From the NCBI GenBank assembly GCA_003280085.1, contig QCFY01000001.1, positions 124,001 through 188,000 on the forward strand: DNA of 64,000 bases. Reading direction: 5' to 3'. Of this stretch, positions 19,411 to 30,213 are shown piece after piece. A program made the position numbers and the translations under genes. Source of the DNA: Prochlorococcus sp. AG-363-O06. Lineage in GTDB: Bacteria; Cyanobacteriota; Cyanobacteriia; PCC-6307; Cyanobiaceae. The stretch's first letter is position 1, and the number at the start of each line of letters is the position of its first letter. The notes under the pieces were generated by a model, which did not search any database, was not told the origin of the DNA, and worked only from the letters and a program-made list of their open reading frames with translations.

Positions 19411-20340
19411 ATGGTTTCTAGTGGAATCACTATTGCGCATAGAAGTAAGCCAATAGCAAATGATAAAGCTATTGCTGCATCGGCAAAGCTACAAAATAGC
19501 TTAAGAAATTGGTCCAGTAATCACAAAAAAGAACGTCTTCGCTGGGGAGCGATCATATTCATGATCGCAATACATTCATTAACTATATATGCCTTATTCC
19601 CAAAATTTTGGTCTTTCCAATCAATCGGAACCTTACTGACTTTGTATTGGGTCACAGCTTGTCTTGGGGTCACACTTGGATATCACAGGCTTTTGTCACA
19701 CAGATCATTTCACGTACCGAAATGGCTGGAACGCATCTTTGCAACTTGTGGTGCCTTGAGTTGCCAGCATGGCCCTATTGACTGGGTCGGACTTCACCGC
19801 CACCACCATATCTTTTCAGACACTGCAGCAGATCACCACAACAGTAATAAAGGATTCTGGTGGAGTCACATGGGATGGATGTTTGAACCTATTCCAGCCA
19901 TGAAAGCTGTGCCAAGATTAAGTCGTGATCTCAGTAAAGATAGATATTATCGCTGGCTAAATAAATACTTTCTCCTACTTCAAATCCCATTAGGTGTAGT
20001 TCTTTACTGGATTGGACATTTCAGTGGATTAAATAGCTGGAGCCTTGTCCTATGGGGTATTCCAATGCGATTGGTGATTGTTTATCACGTCACCTGGCTT
20101 GTCAATTCAGCTACTCATTGCTGGGGAACTATTGCGTTTGATAGTGGTGATGGATCACGCAATAACGCTTGGGTAGCGGCACTGACTTTTGGAGAAGGAT
20201 GGCATAACAACCACCATGCCTTCCCAAATTCAGCACTACAAGGACTTGGCAGAGGGCAAATTGATCTCACTTGGCAACATATTCGGTTGCTAAGAGCTTT
20301 AGGCCTAGCAAGCAAAATTCGCCTACCAGTAAAGTCATAA
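19411..20340 (+). CDS. Acyl-lipid delta-9-type fatty acid desaturase (copy 2)
   Basis: Paralog of the desaturase at 17704: the C-terminal third shares RLVIVYHVTWLVNSATH and FGEGWHNNHHAFP nearly unchanged. Histidine boxes HRLLSH, HRHHH and HNNHH are complete, so it should be active. From the ATG at 19411 it has 309 residues; an upstream TTG at 19360 would place the start 4 bp from the divergent gene and is less likely. Having two delta-9-type enzymes suggests different acyl positions, lipid classes or temperatures. rplI follows after 44 bp. Confidence 0.9.
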   Translation: MVSSGITIAHRSKPIANDKAIAASAKLQNSLRNWSSNHKKERLRWGAIIFMIAIHSLTIYALFPKFWSFQSIGTLLTLYWVTACLGVTLGYHRLLSHRSFHVPKWLERIFATCGALSCQHGPIDWVGLHRHHHIFSDTAADHHNSNKGFWWSHMGWMFEPIPAMKAVPRLSRDLSKDRYYRWLNKYFLLLQIPLGVVLYWIGHFSGLNSWSLVLWGIPMRLVIVYHVTWLVNSATHCWGTIAFDSGDGSRNNAWVAALTFGEGWHNNHHAFPNSALQGLGRGQIDLTWQHIRLLRALGLASKIRLPVKS

Positions 20341-20384
20341 AATTGAAAAAGTAGAACTCTCAAGTTTTTCCTCCTAAAAGACCC

Positions 20385-20843
20385 ATGCCAAAGCGCGTAC
20401 AGTTAGTTCTCAACGAAGACGTCCTAAGCCTTGGCAAGGAGGGAGATCTTGTAGAAGTAGCACCTGGCTACGCACGCAACTTTTTATTGCCATATGGGAA
20501 GGCCCTTCCTGTTACTCCAGCAGTAATGAAGCAAGTGCAACATCGAAAAGCCAAACAATTAGAACAAGAAGCAGCTTTAAAACAAGAGGCTTTAGATTTC
20601 CAAACAGCACTGATCACCATTGGACGCTTCACTGTCAAAAAACAAATTGGCGAAGATGATGTCCTTTTCGGTACAGTCACAAATGGTGATGTTGCTGAGG
20701 TAATCGAAGAAGCCACCAAAAAGAAAATTGATAGAAGAGATATAAATGTCCCTGAAATCCATAGAACAGGTAAATACAAGGTCCAAGTTAAGCTCCATAG
20801 CGAAGTCACAGCCGAAATCAACCTAGAAGTGATTAGCTACTAA
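20385..20843 (+). CDS. rplI: 50S ribosomal protein L9
   Basis: A 152-residue L9 with the N-terminal [30 protein letters not shown] block that binds 23S rRNA, the long connecting helix (about 50-75) and the C-terminal domain with [11 protein letters not shown]. dnaB follows after 57 bp, the classic rplI-dnaB neighbourhood. Confidence 0.97.
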   Translation: MPKRVQLVLNEDVLSLGKEGDLVEVAPGYARNFLLPYGKALPVTPAVMKQVQHRKAKQLEQEAALKQEALDFQTALITIGRFTVKKQIGEDDVLFGTVTNGDVAEVIEEATKKKIDRRDINVPEIHRTGKYKVQVKLHSEVTAEINLEVISY

Positions 20844-20900
20844 ATGAGTTGCATAGAAGCGCCAACCAGCCAAAGTAGAAAAAGCAAAAGGCATAGATAA

Positions 20901-22319
20901 ATGGTGATTGCCCCAGTTCCCAACAATGGTGATATCGACCCAAAAAAAGGATCTAGGTCAACTGAACAAACCTCGAAATCACGTGAGCCAAGGTTTGAGG
21001 CACCACCAGACTCAATACCACCTCAGAATCTTGAAGCTGAAGAAGCCGTTCTTGGGGGAATCCTCTTAGACCCTGACGCAATCAGTCGTATCGCAGACAT
21101 ACTGCAACCAGAAGCTTTTTATCTAAATGCACATAGGGAGATATACCGCACAGCTTTAATGCTTCATAGCCAGGGTAAGCCGACTGACCTAACAGCCATG
21201 AGTGCATGGTTAGCAGATACAGGATCATTAGAAAAAATTGGGGGTAGCAATCGGCTAGTTGAATTAGTTGAACGAATTGCATCCACAGCCTCAATAGAAC
21301 AAGTCGCAAAGTTAGTTATGGATAAATTCCTTCGACGACAACTAATTCGATCAGGCAACGAAGTCATCAAACTTGGTTTCGATCAAAACCAACCAATGGA
21401 AGAAGTTTTAGATAAGGCCGAACAAACAATCTTTGCTATTAGCCAAGAAAAACCTTCAAAAGGACTTACACCTACAGCTGAAATCCTTACAAGCACATTT
21501 AATGAAATTGAAAGTCGCTCTCTAGGAACTTCGGTTGCAGGTATACCTGTAAATTTCTACGACCTTGATGCAATGACGCAAGGACTGCAAAGAAGTGATT
21601 TGATCATTGTGGCGGGAAGACCTGCAATGGGAAAAACATCTATCGTCCTCAATCTTGCCAAAAATGTAGCTCAACTTCATAACCTTCCAGTCTGTGTTTT
21701 CAGTCTAGAAATGAGCAAAGAGCAACTTACCTACAGACTTCTATCTATGGAAGTGGGAATTGAAAGTGGGAGACTCCGAACAGGCCGATTACAACAGGAT
21801 GAATGGCCTCTCCTTGGCCAAGGAATTAATACCCTCGGCCAGTTGCCTATATATATAGATGATAAGCCCAATTTAAGTATTTTAGAAATGCGATCTTTAT
21901 GTAGGAGATTAATCGCAGAACAGGGCAAAGAACTAGGTCTAGTAGTTATTGATTATCTCCAGCTTATGGAGGGTTCTACACCTGATAATCGAGTTCAAGA
22001 GCTATCAAGAATTACTAGAGGCTTAAAAGCTATGGCAAGAGAAATGAAGGTGCCTGTTATTGCTCTTTCTCAACTTAGTAGAGGCGTTGAATCAAGAACA
22101 AATAAACGCCCTATGTTAAGTGATCTTCGTGAGTCAGGTTCAATTGAGCAAGATGCAGATTTAGTCTTAATGATCTATCGAGATGAATATTATAATCCTG
22201 AAACTCCAGACAGAGGGATCACTGAAGTGATCGTCACAAAGCATCGAAATGGTCCCGTTGGAACAGTAAAGCTTCTTTTTGAACCACAATTCACTCGATT
22301 CAGAAATCTTGCAGCATAA
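20901..22319 (+). CDS. dnaB: Replicative DNA helicase
   Basis: Hexameric helicase that unwinds the replication fork. The 472 residues include the N-terminal domain (PPQNLEAEEAVLGGILLD), the linker, Walker A GRPAMGKT at 239-246, the VIDYLQLM Walker B strand and the LSQLSRGVESR arginine-finger region. There is no intein, unlike some other cyanobacterial DnaB proteins. Start ATG at 20901. It is 57 bp downstream of rplI. Confidence 0.97.
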   Translation: MVIAPVPNNGDIDPKKGSRSTEQTSKSREPRFEAPPDSIPPQNLEAEEAVLGGILLDPDAISRIADILQPEAFYLNAHREIYRTALMLHSQGKPTDLTAMSAWLADTGSLEKIGGSNRLVELVERIASTASIEQVAKLVMDKFLRRQLIRSGNEVIKLGFDQNQPMEEVLDKAEQTIFAISQEKPSKGLTPTAEILTSTFNEIESRSLGTSVAGIPVNFYDLDAMTQGLQRSDLIIVAGRPAMGKTSIVLNLAKNVAQLHNLPVCVFSLEMSKEQLTYRLLSMEVGIESGRLRTGRLQQDEWPLLGQGINTLGQLPIYIDDKPNLSILEMRSLCRRLIAEQGKELGLVVIDYLQLMEGSTPDNRVQELSRITRGLKAMAREMKVPVIALSQLSRGVESRTNKRPMLSDLRESGSIEQDADLVLMIYRDEYYNPETPDRGITEVIVTKHRNGPVGTVKLLFEPQFTRFRNLAA

Positions 22320-22369
22320 AACATGAATTATCTACTGAAATACAAGCTGCTAATTAAAATCAAGTAAGA

Positions 22370-24331
22370 ATGAGTCAACCAACTGAAATTTTTGATGTAA
22401 TAGTTGTTGGCGGCGGCCATGCTGGTTGCGAGTCAGCAGTAACAACTGCAAGGCTGGGCTTGTCAACAGCTTTAATTACTCTCAACTTAGACAGGATTGC
22501 TTGGCAACCATGCAATCCTGCCATAGGCGGCCCTGCAAAAAGTCAACTCGTCCATGAAGTTGATGCATTGGGAGGTATTATTGGGAAATTAGCAGATGCA
22601 ACAGCAATACAAAAAAGAATACTGAATGCAAGTCGAGGGCCAGCAGTTTGGGCGCTAAGGGCTCAAACTGATAAAAAAAAATATTCACAAGAAATGCTGC
22701 GTTTACTTCAAGAAACACCAAACTTAGTCATTAGAGAAGCAATGATTACAGGACTCGAAATAGATAACAATATTGAAACTTGTAATTCTATAATTAAGGA
22801 TTCTAAAATCGCAAATATAACAGGTGTTAAAACATACTTTGGCAGTACATACTCAGCAAAAGTAGTAATACTTACTACAGGTACCTTTCTAGATGGAAAA
22901 ATTTGGGTAGGAAGCAAATCAATGTCAGCTGGACGTGCTGGAGAACAAGCTGCTACAGGTCTGACTAAAGAATTAGAGAGATTAGGATTTACCACTGAAC
23001 GATTAAAAACGGGAACCCCACCAAGAATCGATAGAAGAAGTATTGATCTTGATTCGCTACAAGAACAGCCAAGTGATGCCTCAAATAAATTTTTTTCATT
23101 TGATCCTTCGAGTTGGACCAGTGGAAGGCAAATCAGCTGTCATATAACAAGAACGACAGAAAAAACTCATAAGTTAATAGCAGATAATTTAAACTTGACA
23201 CCAATATATGGAGGTTTTATTGATAGCAAAGGCCCTAGATATTGCCCTTCAATTGAAGATAAGATTGTGCGTTTTAAAGACAAAGCATCACATCAGATAT
23301 TTTTAGAGCCTGAAGGTTTAGATACGCCAGAGATTTATGTTCAAGGCTTCTCTACAGGATTGCCAGAAAATTTACAACTTGAACTATTGCGAACATTACC
23401 TGGCTTAGAAAAATGCCTCATGCTAAGGCCAGCATATGCAGTTGAATATAATTACTTACCTGCAACACAACTTAAGCCTTCTCTTGAAACAAAAAGAATT
23501 GGAGGTTTGTTTAGTGCTGGCCAACTAAATGGAACAACAGGCTATGAAGAGGCAGCTGCTCAAGGGTTAGTAGCAGGAATCAATGCAGCTCGTCTAATAC
23601 ATAACAAAGAAGCGATTTATTTCTCTAGAGGAGAAAGCTATATTGGCACAATGATTGATGACCTTGTGAACAAAGACCTGAAAGAACCATATAGAGTCTT
23701 AACAAGTAGAAGTGAATATCGTTTAGTTCTACGTGGTGACAATGCCGACAGAAGGATGACTCCAACAGGCTATAAACTAGGGTTAATAGACGAAAGAAGA
23801 TGGATGTTATTTCAAGAAAAGCAAGATTTACTCAAGCAAGAAAAAAAGCGAATGATCACTACCCGAATAAAAGAGAGCGATCCAATTGCAACTGCATTAG
23901 CAAAAGAAACTGGAGGTCCAATCAAAGGTTCCATAACACTTGCAGATTTACTAAAAAGAACTGGAGTACATATTGATGATCTAAAAAAATATAACTTAGT
24001 AGATTCAAGATTAGATATAAGCGTTCTGGAGGGGACAGAAATAGATATTAAATACAGTGGGTACTTAGAAAGACAGCAAGCTCAAATAGATCAACTCGAA
24101 AAGCAAAGGAAGTTAATGCTTCCCGAAGGAATTAATTATAATTTGATTAATACAATCTCACAAGAAGCCCGTGAAAAGTTAACTAAAAAAAGACCAAAGA
24201 ATTTTGGACAAGCAGCTGATCTCCCGGGAGTCAGTAAAGCAGATTTAACTGCTTTACTAATTTGGTTAAAACTTCAAAAGAAAAAAAATTCAAAGGACCA
24301 TGTTTTAAACAAAATAGCATCAACTTCATAA
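22370..24331 (+). CDS. mnmG: tRNA uridine 5-carboxymethylaminomethyl modification enzyme MnmG
   Basis: FAD enzyme that with MnmE modifies the wobble uridine of several tRNAs. The 653 residues begin with the FAD-binding motif [10 protein letters not shown] (12-21), followed by [37 protein letters not shown] and the C-terminal [20 protein letters not shown] block. Length is normal for GidA/MnmG. It starts 50 bp after dnaB in the same direction. Confidence 0.97.
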   Translation: MSQPTEIFDVIVVGGGHAGCESAVTTARLGLSTALITLNLDRIAWQPCNPAIGGPAKSQLVHEVDALGGIIGKLADATAIQKRILNASRGPAVWALRAQTDKKKYSQEMLRLLQETPNLVIREAMITGLEIDNNIETCNSIIKDSKIANITGVKTYFGSTYSAKVVILTTGTFLDGKIWVGSKSMSAGRAGEQAATGLTKELERLGFTTERLKTGTPPRIDRRSIDLDSLQEQPSDASNKFFSFDPSSWTSGRQISCHITRTTEKTHKLIADNLNLTPIYGGFIDSKGPRYCPSIEDKIVRFKDKASHQIFLEPEGLDTPEIYVQGFSTGLPENLQLELLRTLPGLEKCLMLRPAYAVEYNYLPATQLKPSLETKRIGGLFSAGQLNGTTGYEEAAAQGLVAGINAARLIHNKEAIYFSRGESYIGTMIDDLVNKDLKEPYRVLTSRSEYRLVLRGDNADRRMTPTGYKLGLIDERRWMLFQEKQDLLKQEKKRMITTRIKESDPIATALAKETGGPIKGSITLADLLKRTGVHIDDLKKYNLVDSRLDISVLEGTEIDIKYSGYLERQQAQIDQLEKQRKLMLPEGINYNLINTISQEAREKLTKKRPKNFGQAADLPGVSKADLTALLIWLKLQKKKNSKDHVLNKIASTS

Positions 24332-24354
24332 CTATGAAATATCTACTATTCAGC

Positions 24355-24361
24355 AGGAGGT
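24355..24361 (+). promoter_or_regulatory. Strong ribosome-binding site without a nearby ATG
   Basis: AGGAGGT is an almost perfect match to the anti-Shine-Dalgarno. No ATG, GTG or TTG lies in frame at 5-10 bases downstream; the in-frame candidates at that distance are CTG at 24367 and ATT at 24370. It bears on the start of the chorismate-lyase-like gene. Confidence 0.6.
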
Positions 24362-24423
24362 AATTTCTGATTCATTCATTATTTCACTCCCCAAAACCGA
24401 TTTGGGAAACACCTTCAGAAGCC

Positions 24424-24945
24424 GTGCTCGCTGGTCATATCCCACAAAGCCTTTCCGGGCCTTGGAAATTACTACTTCTTGGGGATGGCAGTCCAACTCG
24501 ACATCTCCATTTATTGACCGGTCATCAAGTGGAAGTAAAGCTTATTGGGATGGCAGCAATCCCTTCAGCAAATGATCAAGCCCCAAAAGAAGTAAAAGAC
24601 CTCAAGCCTCCGTTGCTCCGTCGCCAAGTCTGGTTAACTTGCAACGCACAAACACTTGCATGGGCTGAAAGTTGGTGGAATCAAAATGAAGCAGAAGAGC
24701 ATCTTCAAAAAAAAGATGAGCCGATCTGGAGAAGTCTTACTAAAGGCAGATCAGAACTATTTAGAGAAGTGGATGGTCTGGCATTAGTTCGAGGAGATTG
24801 GCTTGAGACTGAATTTGAAAGAAAAGGCCCTTTCTGGAGCAGGCATTATCGTTTCTTTCGTAACGCAAAAGAATTGACTGTTATTAGAGAAGTTTTCAGT
24901 CCAAATCTTGAAACCTGGCTAGGACCACAGACTGACAGCGACTAG
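24424..24945 (+). CDS. Chorismate-pyruvate-lyase-like protein (DUF98 family)
   Basis: Resembles the cyanobacterial/plastid chorismate lyase that releases 4-hydroxybenzoate for plastoquinone synthesis. Supporting segments are LLLGDGSPTRHLHLLTG near the N-terminus, RRQVWLTC, and FEREGPFWSRHYRFFR-like text (here FERKGPFWSRHYRFFRN) near the C-terminus. From the GTG at 24424 it has 173 residues. The frame stays open upstream to a TAA at 24361, encoding IHSLFHSPKPIWETPSEA, which looks like genuine protein and lies behind the AGGAGGT at 24355, so translation may begin at ATT 24370 or CTG 24367. No quinone gene is adjacent. Function is inferred from family resemblance. Confidence 0.7.
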   Translation: MLAGHIPQSLSGPWKLLLLGDGSPTRHLHLLTGHQVEVKLIGMAAIPSANDQAPKEVKDLKPPLLRRQVWLTCNAQTLAWAESWWNQNEAEEHLQKKDEPIWRSLTKGRSELFREVDGLALVRGDWLETEFERKGPFWSRHYRFFRNAKELTVIREVFSPNLETWLGPQTDSD

Positions 24946-25046
24946 ATTTAAGACAATTTAAGAATTTCTAAAGTTAAGTAATATTTACTTGACAACTTGC
25001 CAATCTAAATGGTTGCCGGAATATAGGAGCAGTGGTTCCTTTACTC

Positions 25047-25493
25047 ATGGCAACCTCTTCTAATTGGCTAAATCTGACAGATCTAGGCCGACTGTATGGA
25101 ATCTCAGCCTTGCGGTGTGGTCGAGAATTGCAATATCAAGGCTGGAGAGATCGTTATGGCAGGCCCACCCCTGAAGCACTAGAAGCAGGAGCGGCTTCAG
25201 AGCATGGCCCCAATAACCCACCAAGAGCAGCCCTATGGAACACTAAACTTTGCAGTGAATTACTAGAAAAAATAGGTTTTCAGCCTATAAGCAAAAAGCT
25301 TCAAATCGAACAATGGGTAAGCCTCTTAGAAGCAATCAATGAAGGATCGCCATCTATAAATACAACCACCGATCAAATGGCTGAAGAATTGCCAAGTGAC
25401 TTAGTTGAAGATGTAAATACTCAGTTAAAATTAAGAGGCAGTAATTTCAAGGTACGGAAAAAAACAAATGAATTTAGTTATAAAGCGGCTTGA
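25047..25493 (+). CDS. Hypothetical protein
   Basis: A 148-residue protein from the ATG at 25047 (MATSSNWLNLTDLGR); a GTG at 25032 would add five residues. The N-terminal 60 residues (LTDLGRLYGISALRCGRELQYQGWRDRYGRPTPEAL) have a winged-helix-like pattern, as in proteins that read a small DNA or phage-antirepressor-type KilA/AntA domain, but I cannot confirm this. The C-terminal part is helical and polar. There is no membrane span. It lies alone between the chorismate-lyase-like gene and a convergent hypothetical. Confidence 0.5.
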   Translation: MATSSNWLNLTDLGRLYGISALRCGRELQYQGWRDRYGRPTPEALEAGAASEHGPNNPPRAALWNTKLCSELLEKIGFQPISKKLQIEQWVSLLEAINEGSPSINTTTDQMAEELPSDLVEDVNTQLKLRGSNFKVRKKTNEFSYKAA

Positions 25494-25552
25494 AAATAAA
25501 ATTTGAAGAAGGTTCAAGATATCGGAAGAAAATGATACATAATTTTTTTGGA

Positions 25553-26086
25553 TCATTCATTTCGCCTGCGACTAGATCTTGGCAAAGGCCTCCTCTTTGA
25601 AGATGTTGGCTGACGCCTAATAGCAGATTGATTCGAAGATTCTTGCTTGCTAGCAACATTGCCACGCTTCCACTGATTAACTTTATATGATGATGATTCT
25701 GGCCAAGTTTCATCCTGGCAATCATCTTCTATCTTGCCAGAAGACGGTGGCAGTGCCTTAGGAACTCTTAAAGATATTGCTTCTAAAGGTTTCTTTTTAC
25801 TCGAATCTAAAAATTCCCGCCCAGTAACTTCCTTCTCCCAAGGCTCTAACCATTCATCCTCGTCTTCAAGAAACCAATCAAGCTTATCTCCGACCCAACG
25901 CCCCAAGTTGTCTAATCTTGAGCTTGCAATCCTTGCTTGATTAGCGTCACGCCTTTTACTCCCTGGTCTTGTTCCTGCAACACCATCGACAAATTGTCTG
26001 CCAGTCTCAATCCATTTATCCACTTTTCTATCCAAAGGATCCCTGGAACGAAAACGGCGCTGCTGATTTGGACGACTCGAGTTCAT
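25553..26086 (-). CDS. Basic hypothetical protein with Arg/Ser-rich tail
   Basis: A 177-residue protein with no recognised enzyme motif. The core DRKVDKWIETGRQFVDGVAGTRPGSKR and LGRWVGDKLDWFLEDEDEWLEPWE looks well conserved in type and suggests a small folded unit with tryptophan-rich acidic helix. The C-terminal 60 residues are disordered and strongly basic (RRQPTSSKRRPLPRSSRRR), typical of nucleic-acid contact. It lies downstream of sprT-like and the 31-codon ORF on the same strand, so the three may be one transcript. Confidence 0.6.
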   Translation of the reverse strand: MNSSRPNQQRRFRSRDPLDRKVDKWIETGRQFVDGVAGTRPGSKRRDANQARIASSRLDNLGRWVGDKLDWFLEDEDEWLEPWEKEVTGREFLDSSKKKPLEAISLRVPKALPPSSGKIEDDCQDETWPESSSYKVNQWKRGNVASKQESSNQSAIRRQPTSSKRRPLPRSSRRRNE

Positions 26087-26095
26087 ATATTTAAC

Positions 26096-26191
26096 TTAGC
26101 GATGTCGGCGCTTTAACCAACACTCTCGATGAAAACCAATAACAACAATTGAAATTCCACAAATTTGAAGAACCAAAAAGAAAATATCCAT
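26096..26191 (-). CDS. Candidate 31-residue single-span membrane protein
   Basis: ATG at 26191 to a stop at 26096 encodes MDIFFLVLQICGISIVVIGF followed by a basic, His/Cys-containing tail HRECWLKRRHR. About 19 hydrophobic residues then a positive end is the pattern of cyanobacterial one-helix subunits, but it matches no PSII or cytochrome b6f subunit I know. It starts two bases after the SprT-like stop, consistent with translational coupling, and fills the space before the next gene. Too short to be sure. Confidence 0.35.
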   Translation of the reverse strand: MDIFFLVLQICGISIVVIGFHRECWLKRRHR

Positions 26192-26193
26192 TC

Positions 26194-26742
26194 TCAGGAA
26201 TTTGATGCTGCAGGCTCAAAAGCCAATAAAAACTTTGAGTCCCACATTCCAGAGCTATAAGTTTCACAGCATTTTCTACAAGCCACCTTACGAACAATGC
26301 GTTTATATGGAAATCGAAGCCCACAATTGGGACACATCGCCCACCATTTTGGAACACTTATTGGCACGGGGAATGAATGACGTAAGGTCACCTGAAACTT
26401 GTTCTGTGCTGAGTTAATAGCAGACATGCGGGCTCGGAAATTAGCACCATGAACTTCTTTCTTCTTCAAAACCAAATCAATCCAGGCATGGATCATTTCA
26501 TGGCATAAGGTGCTCTTAGTAGCAGACAAAGGAAGATGCTCTAAAAGGGGTTGAGATAAAACAATTTCACATCCATAATCTCCAGCGACCCCTCGCCCTC
26601 GTCTGTAAACACCAGCTGTCTTACGCAATTTGCCATCACTCCATCGCACAGGTACAAGTGTTTTTTTTCCAACTACTAGAGCACCGTCAAAATGTTCTCG
26701 ATTGAAACAATGAAAAAGTGGCAGGAGAGGAACCAGTGGCAT
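26194..26742 (-). CDS. SprT-like zinc metalloprotease
   Basis: A 182-residue SprT/Spartan-like protein. The zinc site is HEMIH (81-85) with His98 as likely third ligand, and a C-terminal zinc ribbon has CPNC (137-140) and CRKC (155-158). The N-terminal part has the FNREHFDG strand that opens SprT domains. Eukaryotic SPRTN removes DNA-protein crosslinks; the role of bacterial SprT is not settled. It is divergent from the gene at 26862 and heads a leftward group of small genes. Confidence 0.85.
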   Translation of the reverse strand: MPLVPLLPLFHCFNREHFDGALVVGKKTLVPVRWSDGKLRKTAGVYRRGRGVAGDYGCEIVLSQPLLEHLPLSATKSTLCHEMIHAWIDLVLKKKEVHGANFRARMSAINSAQNKFQVTLRHSFPVPISVPKWWAMCPNCGLRFPYKRIVRKVACRKCCETYSSGMWDSKFLLAFEPAASNS

Positions 26743-26861
26743 TAAGGGGGTTCAGAGAATCGCCAAAGACAATCTATGCAAATTTGCCTAAAAATCAGCC
26801 AAGCTGATACCAATTTCTTTCTACAGTGACCACATAACAAACCTGTTTTTGAATTCAAACG

Positions 26862-27278
26862 ATGGATGGGGCTTTAGTACAACAAATAGGAATCAAGGCA
26901 CTTCTGGCTGGTGCTGGTGTGCTTCTGATCTTCTGGACGGTCAATGCCGTAAAACTTGTGATAAGTGCGCGAGGCATCAACCCTCTAGTCAAAAAGTTCT
27001 TCAATCAAATAGCGGCAGGAAGAATAGATGCTGCATATTTGCTTACATCTAAAACCTATAAGCAACATGTAAATCGCCAAGATTTCCTCAAATTTCTAGC
27101 CGGATTAGAACTCAATCGTTATAGAAATCTAAAATCAGGTCGGCCTAGAATTCAAGATGAACAAATTATTCTTACACTAAAGCTAAAGTCAGAAGATAAA
27201 AAGTCAGAATTACCTCTAGATTTTACATTTATAAAAATCGAAAAAGCATGGCAAATAGATCGGATAGCTAGAGCATAG
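26862..27278 (+). CDS. Hypothetical membrane-anchored protein
   Basis: A 138-residue protein with one N-terminal membrane segment (about 9-32: IKALLAGAGVLLIFWTVNAVKLVI) and a soluble C-terminal domain. The latter contains FFNQIAAGRIDAAYLLTSKTYKQHVNRQDFLKFL and a final KAWQIDRIARA. This layout (a short helix pair then a curved sheet) recalls NTF2-like or DUF4864-type extracytoplasmic domains; the assignment is tentative. It sits 22 bp upstream of ligA in the same direction but has no obvious functional link to it. Confidence 0.6.
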   Translation: MDGALVQQIGIKALLAGAGVLLIFWTVNAVKLVISARGINPLVKKFFNQIAAGRIDAAYLLTSKTYKQHVNRQDFLKFLAGLELNRYRNLKSGRPRIQDEQIILTLKLKSEDKKSELPLDFTFIKIEKAWQIDRIARA

Positions 27279-27294
27279 AAAAATATAATAATAA

Positions 27295-29397
<2,103 letters not shown>

Positions 29398-29432
29398 TAT
29401 TAATAGTAGATTCCCTGAACACTACATACAAC

Positions 29433-29612
29433 ATGAACGCCACCAAAATCAATTTCTGGATAAAAACCGAATGTGGGCGTCTTAAATACAAAACATTAGC
29501 AAGTAGAACTGGTTTTTTCAATAAGATGAGGCTTTATTGGTATATTTTATTTGCAAGCATTAGAGACTTAAGCATTAAGAATGCAGATCAAATAGAAGAA
29601 TCAAAATCTTGA
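29433..29612 (+). CDS. Possible 59-residue hypothetical protein
   Basis: An ATG-started ORF in the otherwise empty stretch after ligA. The product has a short hydrophobic piece (RLYWYILFASIRDL) and no recognised motif. Its end overlaps the convergent VTT-domain gene by 25 bp. No strong ribosome-binding site precedes it and the composition is not decisive, so this may be a chance frame. Confidence 0.22.
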   Translation: MNATKINFWIKTECGRLKYKTLASRTGFFNKMRLYWYILFASIRDLSIKNADQIEESKS

Positions 29613-30208
29613 ATTGCAATAGTCGCTGCTCTAGTAATTATGAAAATGATAGCCAAAGTTGAAATTAAGCCAAGCAAACTTACTAAAGAATAGTTAGAGC
29701 TTTGGTTATTATTCAGAACCTCGCTAAATTTAGAAAAATTACCGGCTAACTTACCCAAGCCACAATAGAAAATTGTTCCTGGCAAAATACCTGCAAGTCC
29801 AATACTATAATCTATAGGTTTGATATCACTTAAGCCATAGGCAAAATTCATCAAACTAAAAGGAAAAACTGGTGAAAGCCTTGATAAAAAAACAATCTGT
29901 AAACCCTGGCGACTAATAGCTTTCTGAACAAAATCAAACTTTGGGAATTGGGATATTCGTGCTTTGATCCAATTCCGAAAAATACTTCTGCTAATCCAAA
30001 ATGCTGCTTGTGCTCCGAAAAATGCACCTAGGAAAACCACCGCACTACCTACCCAAGTCCCATACAAAACTCCAGCAAGCATTGAGCCCCAGATTCCAGG
30101 CAGCAATAAAGTTACCCAAAGAGCGTATAAAATTATGAACGCAAATAATCCAACTGGTGTTTGAAGAAATTGAGATAAGCTTTCTAAAGGTAAGTTACTA
30201 ATATGCAT
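29588..30208 (-). CDS. TVP38/TMEM64 (VTT-domain) membrane protein
   Basis: A 206-residue polytopic membrane protein of the DedA/VTT superfamily. The signature block runs from LPGIWGSMLAGVLYG through FLGAFFGAQAAFWISR, then FLSRLSPVFPFSLMNFAYGLSDI and LAGILPGTIFYCGLG. Members are lipid scramblase or membrane-homeostasis proteins; the specific role is unknown. It lies 5 bp downstream of valS on the same strand. Confidence 0.85.
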   Translation of the reverse strand: MHISNLPLESLSQFLQTPVGLFAFIILYALWVTLLLPGIWGSMLAGVLYGTWVGSAVVFLGAFFGAQAAFWISRSIFRNWIKARISQFPKFDFVQKAISRQGLQIVFLSRLSPVFPFSLMNFAYGLSDIKPIDYSIGLAGILPGTIFYCGLGKLAGNFSKFSEVLNNNQSSNYSLVSLLGLISTLAIIFIITRAATIAIQDFDSSI

Positions 30209-30213
30209 TCAAA

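Noticed and set aside
26091-26357. 88-codon minus-strand frame overlapping the SprT-like gene
   Set aside because: It overlaps the zinc-ribbon coding region of a clearly real gene in another frame.
29398-29587. RNA gene or mobile-element remnant in the gap after ligA
   Set aside because: No tRNA-like fold, terminal repeat or transposase fragment; only the doubtful 59-codon ORF is present.
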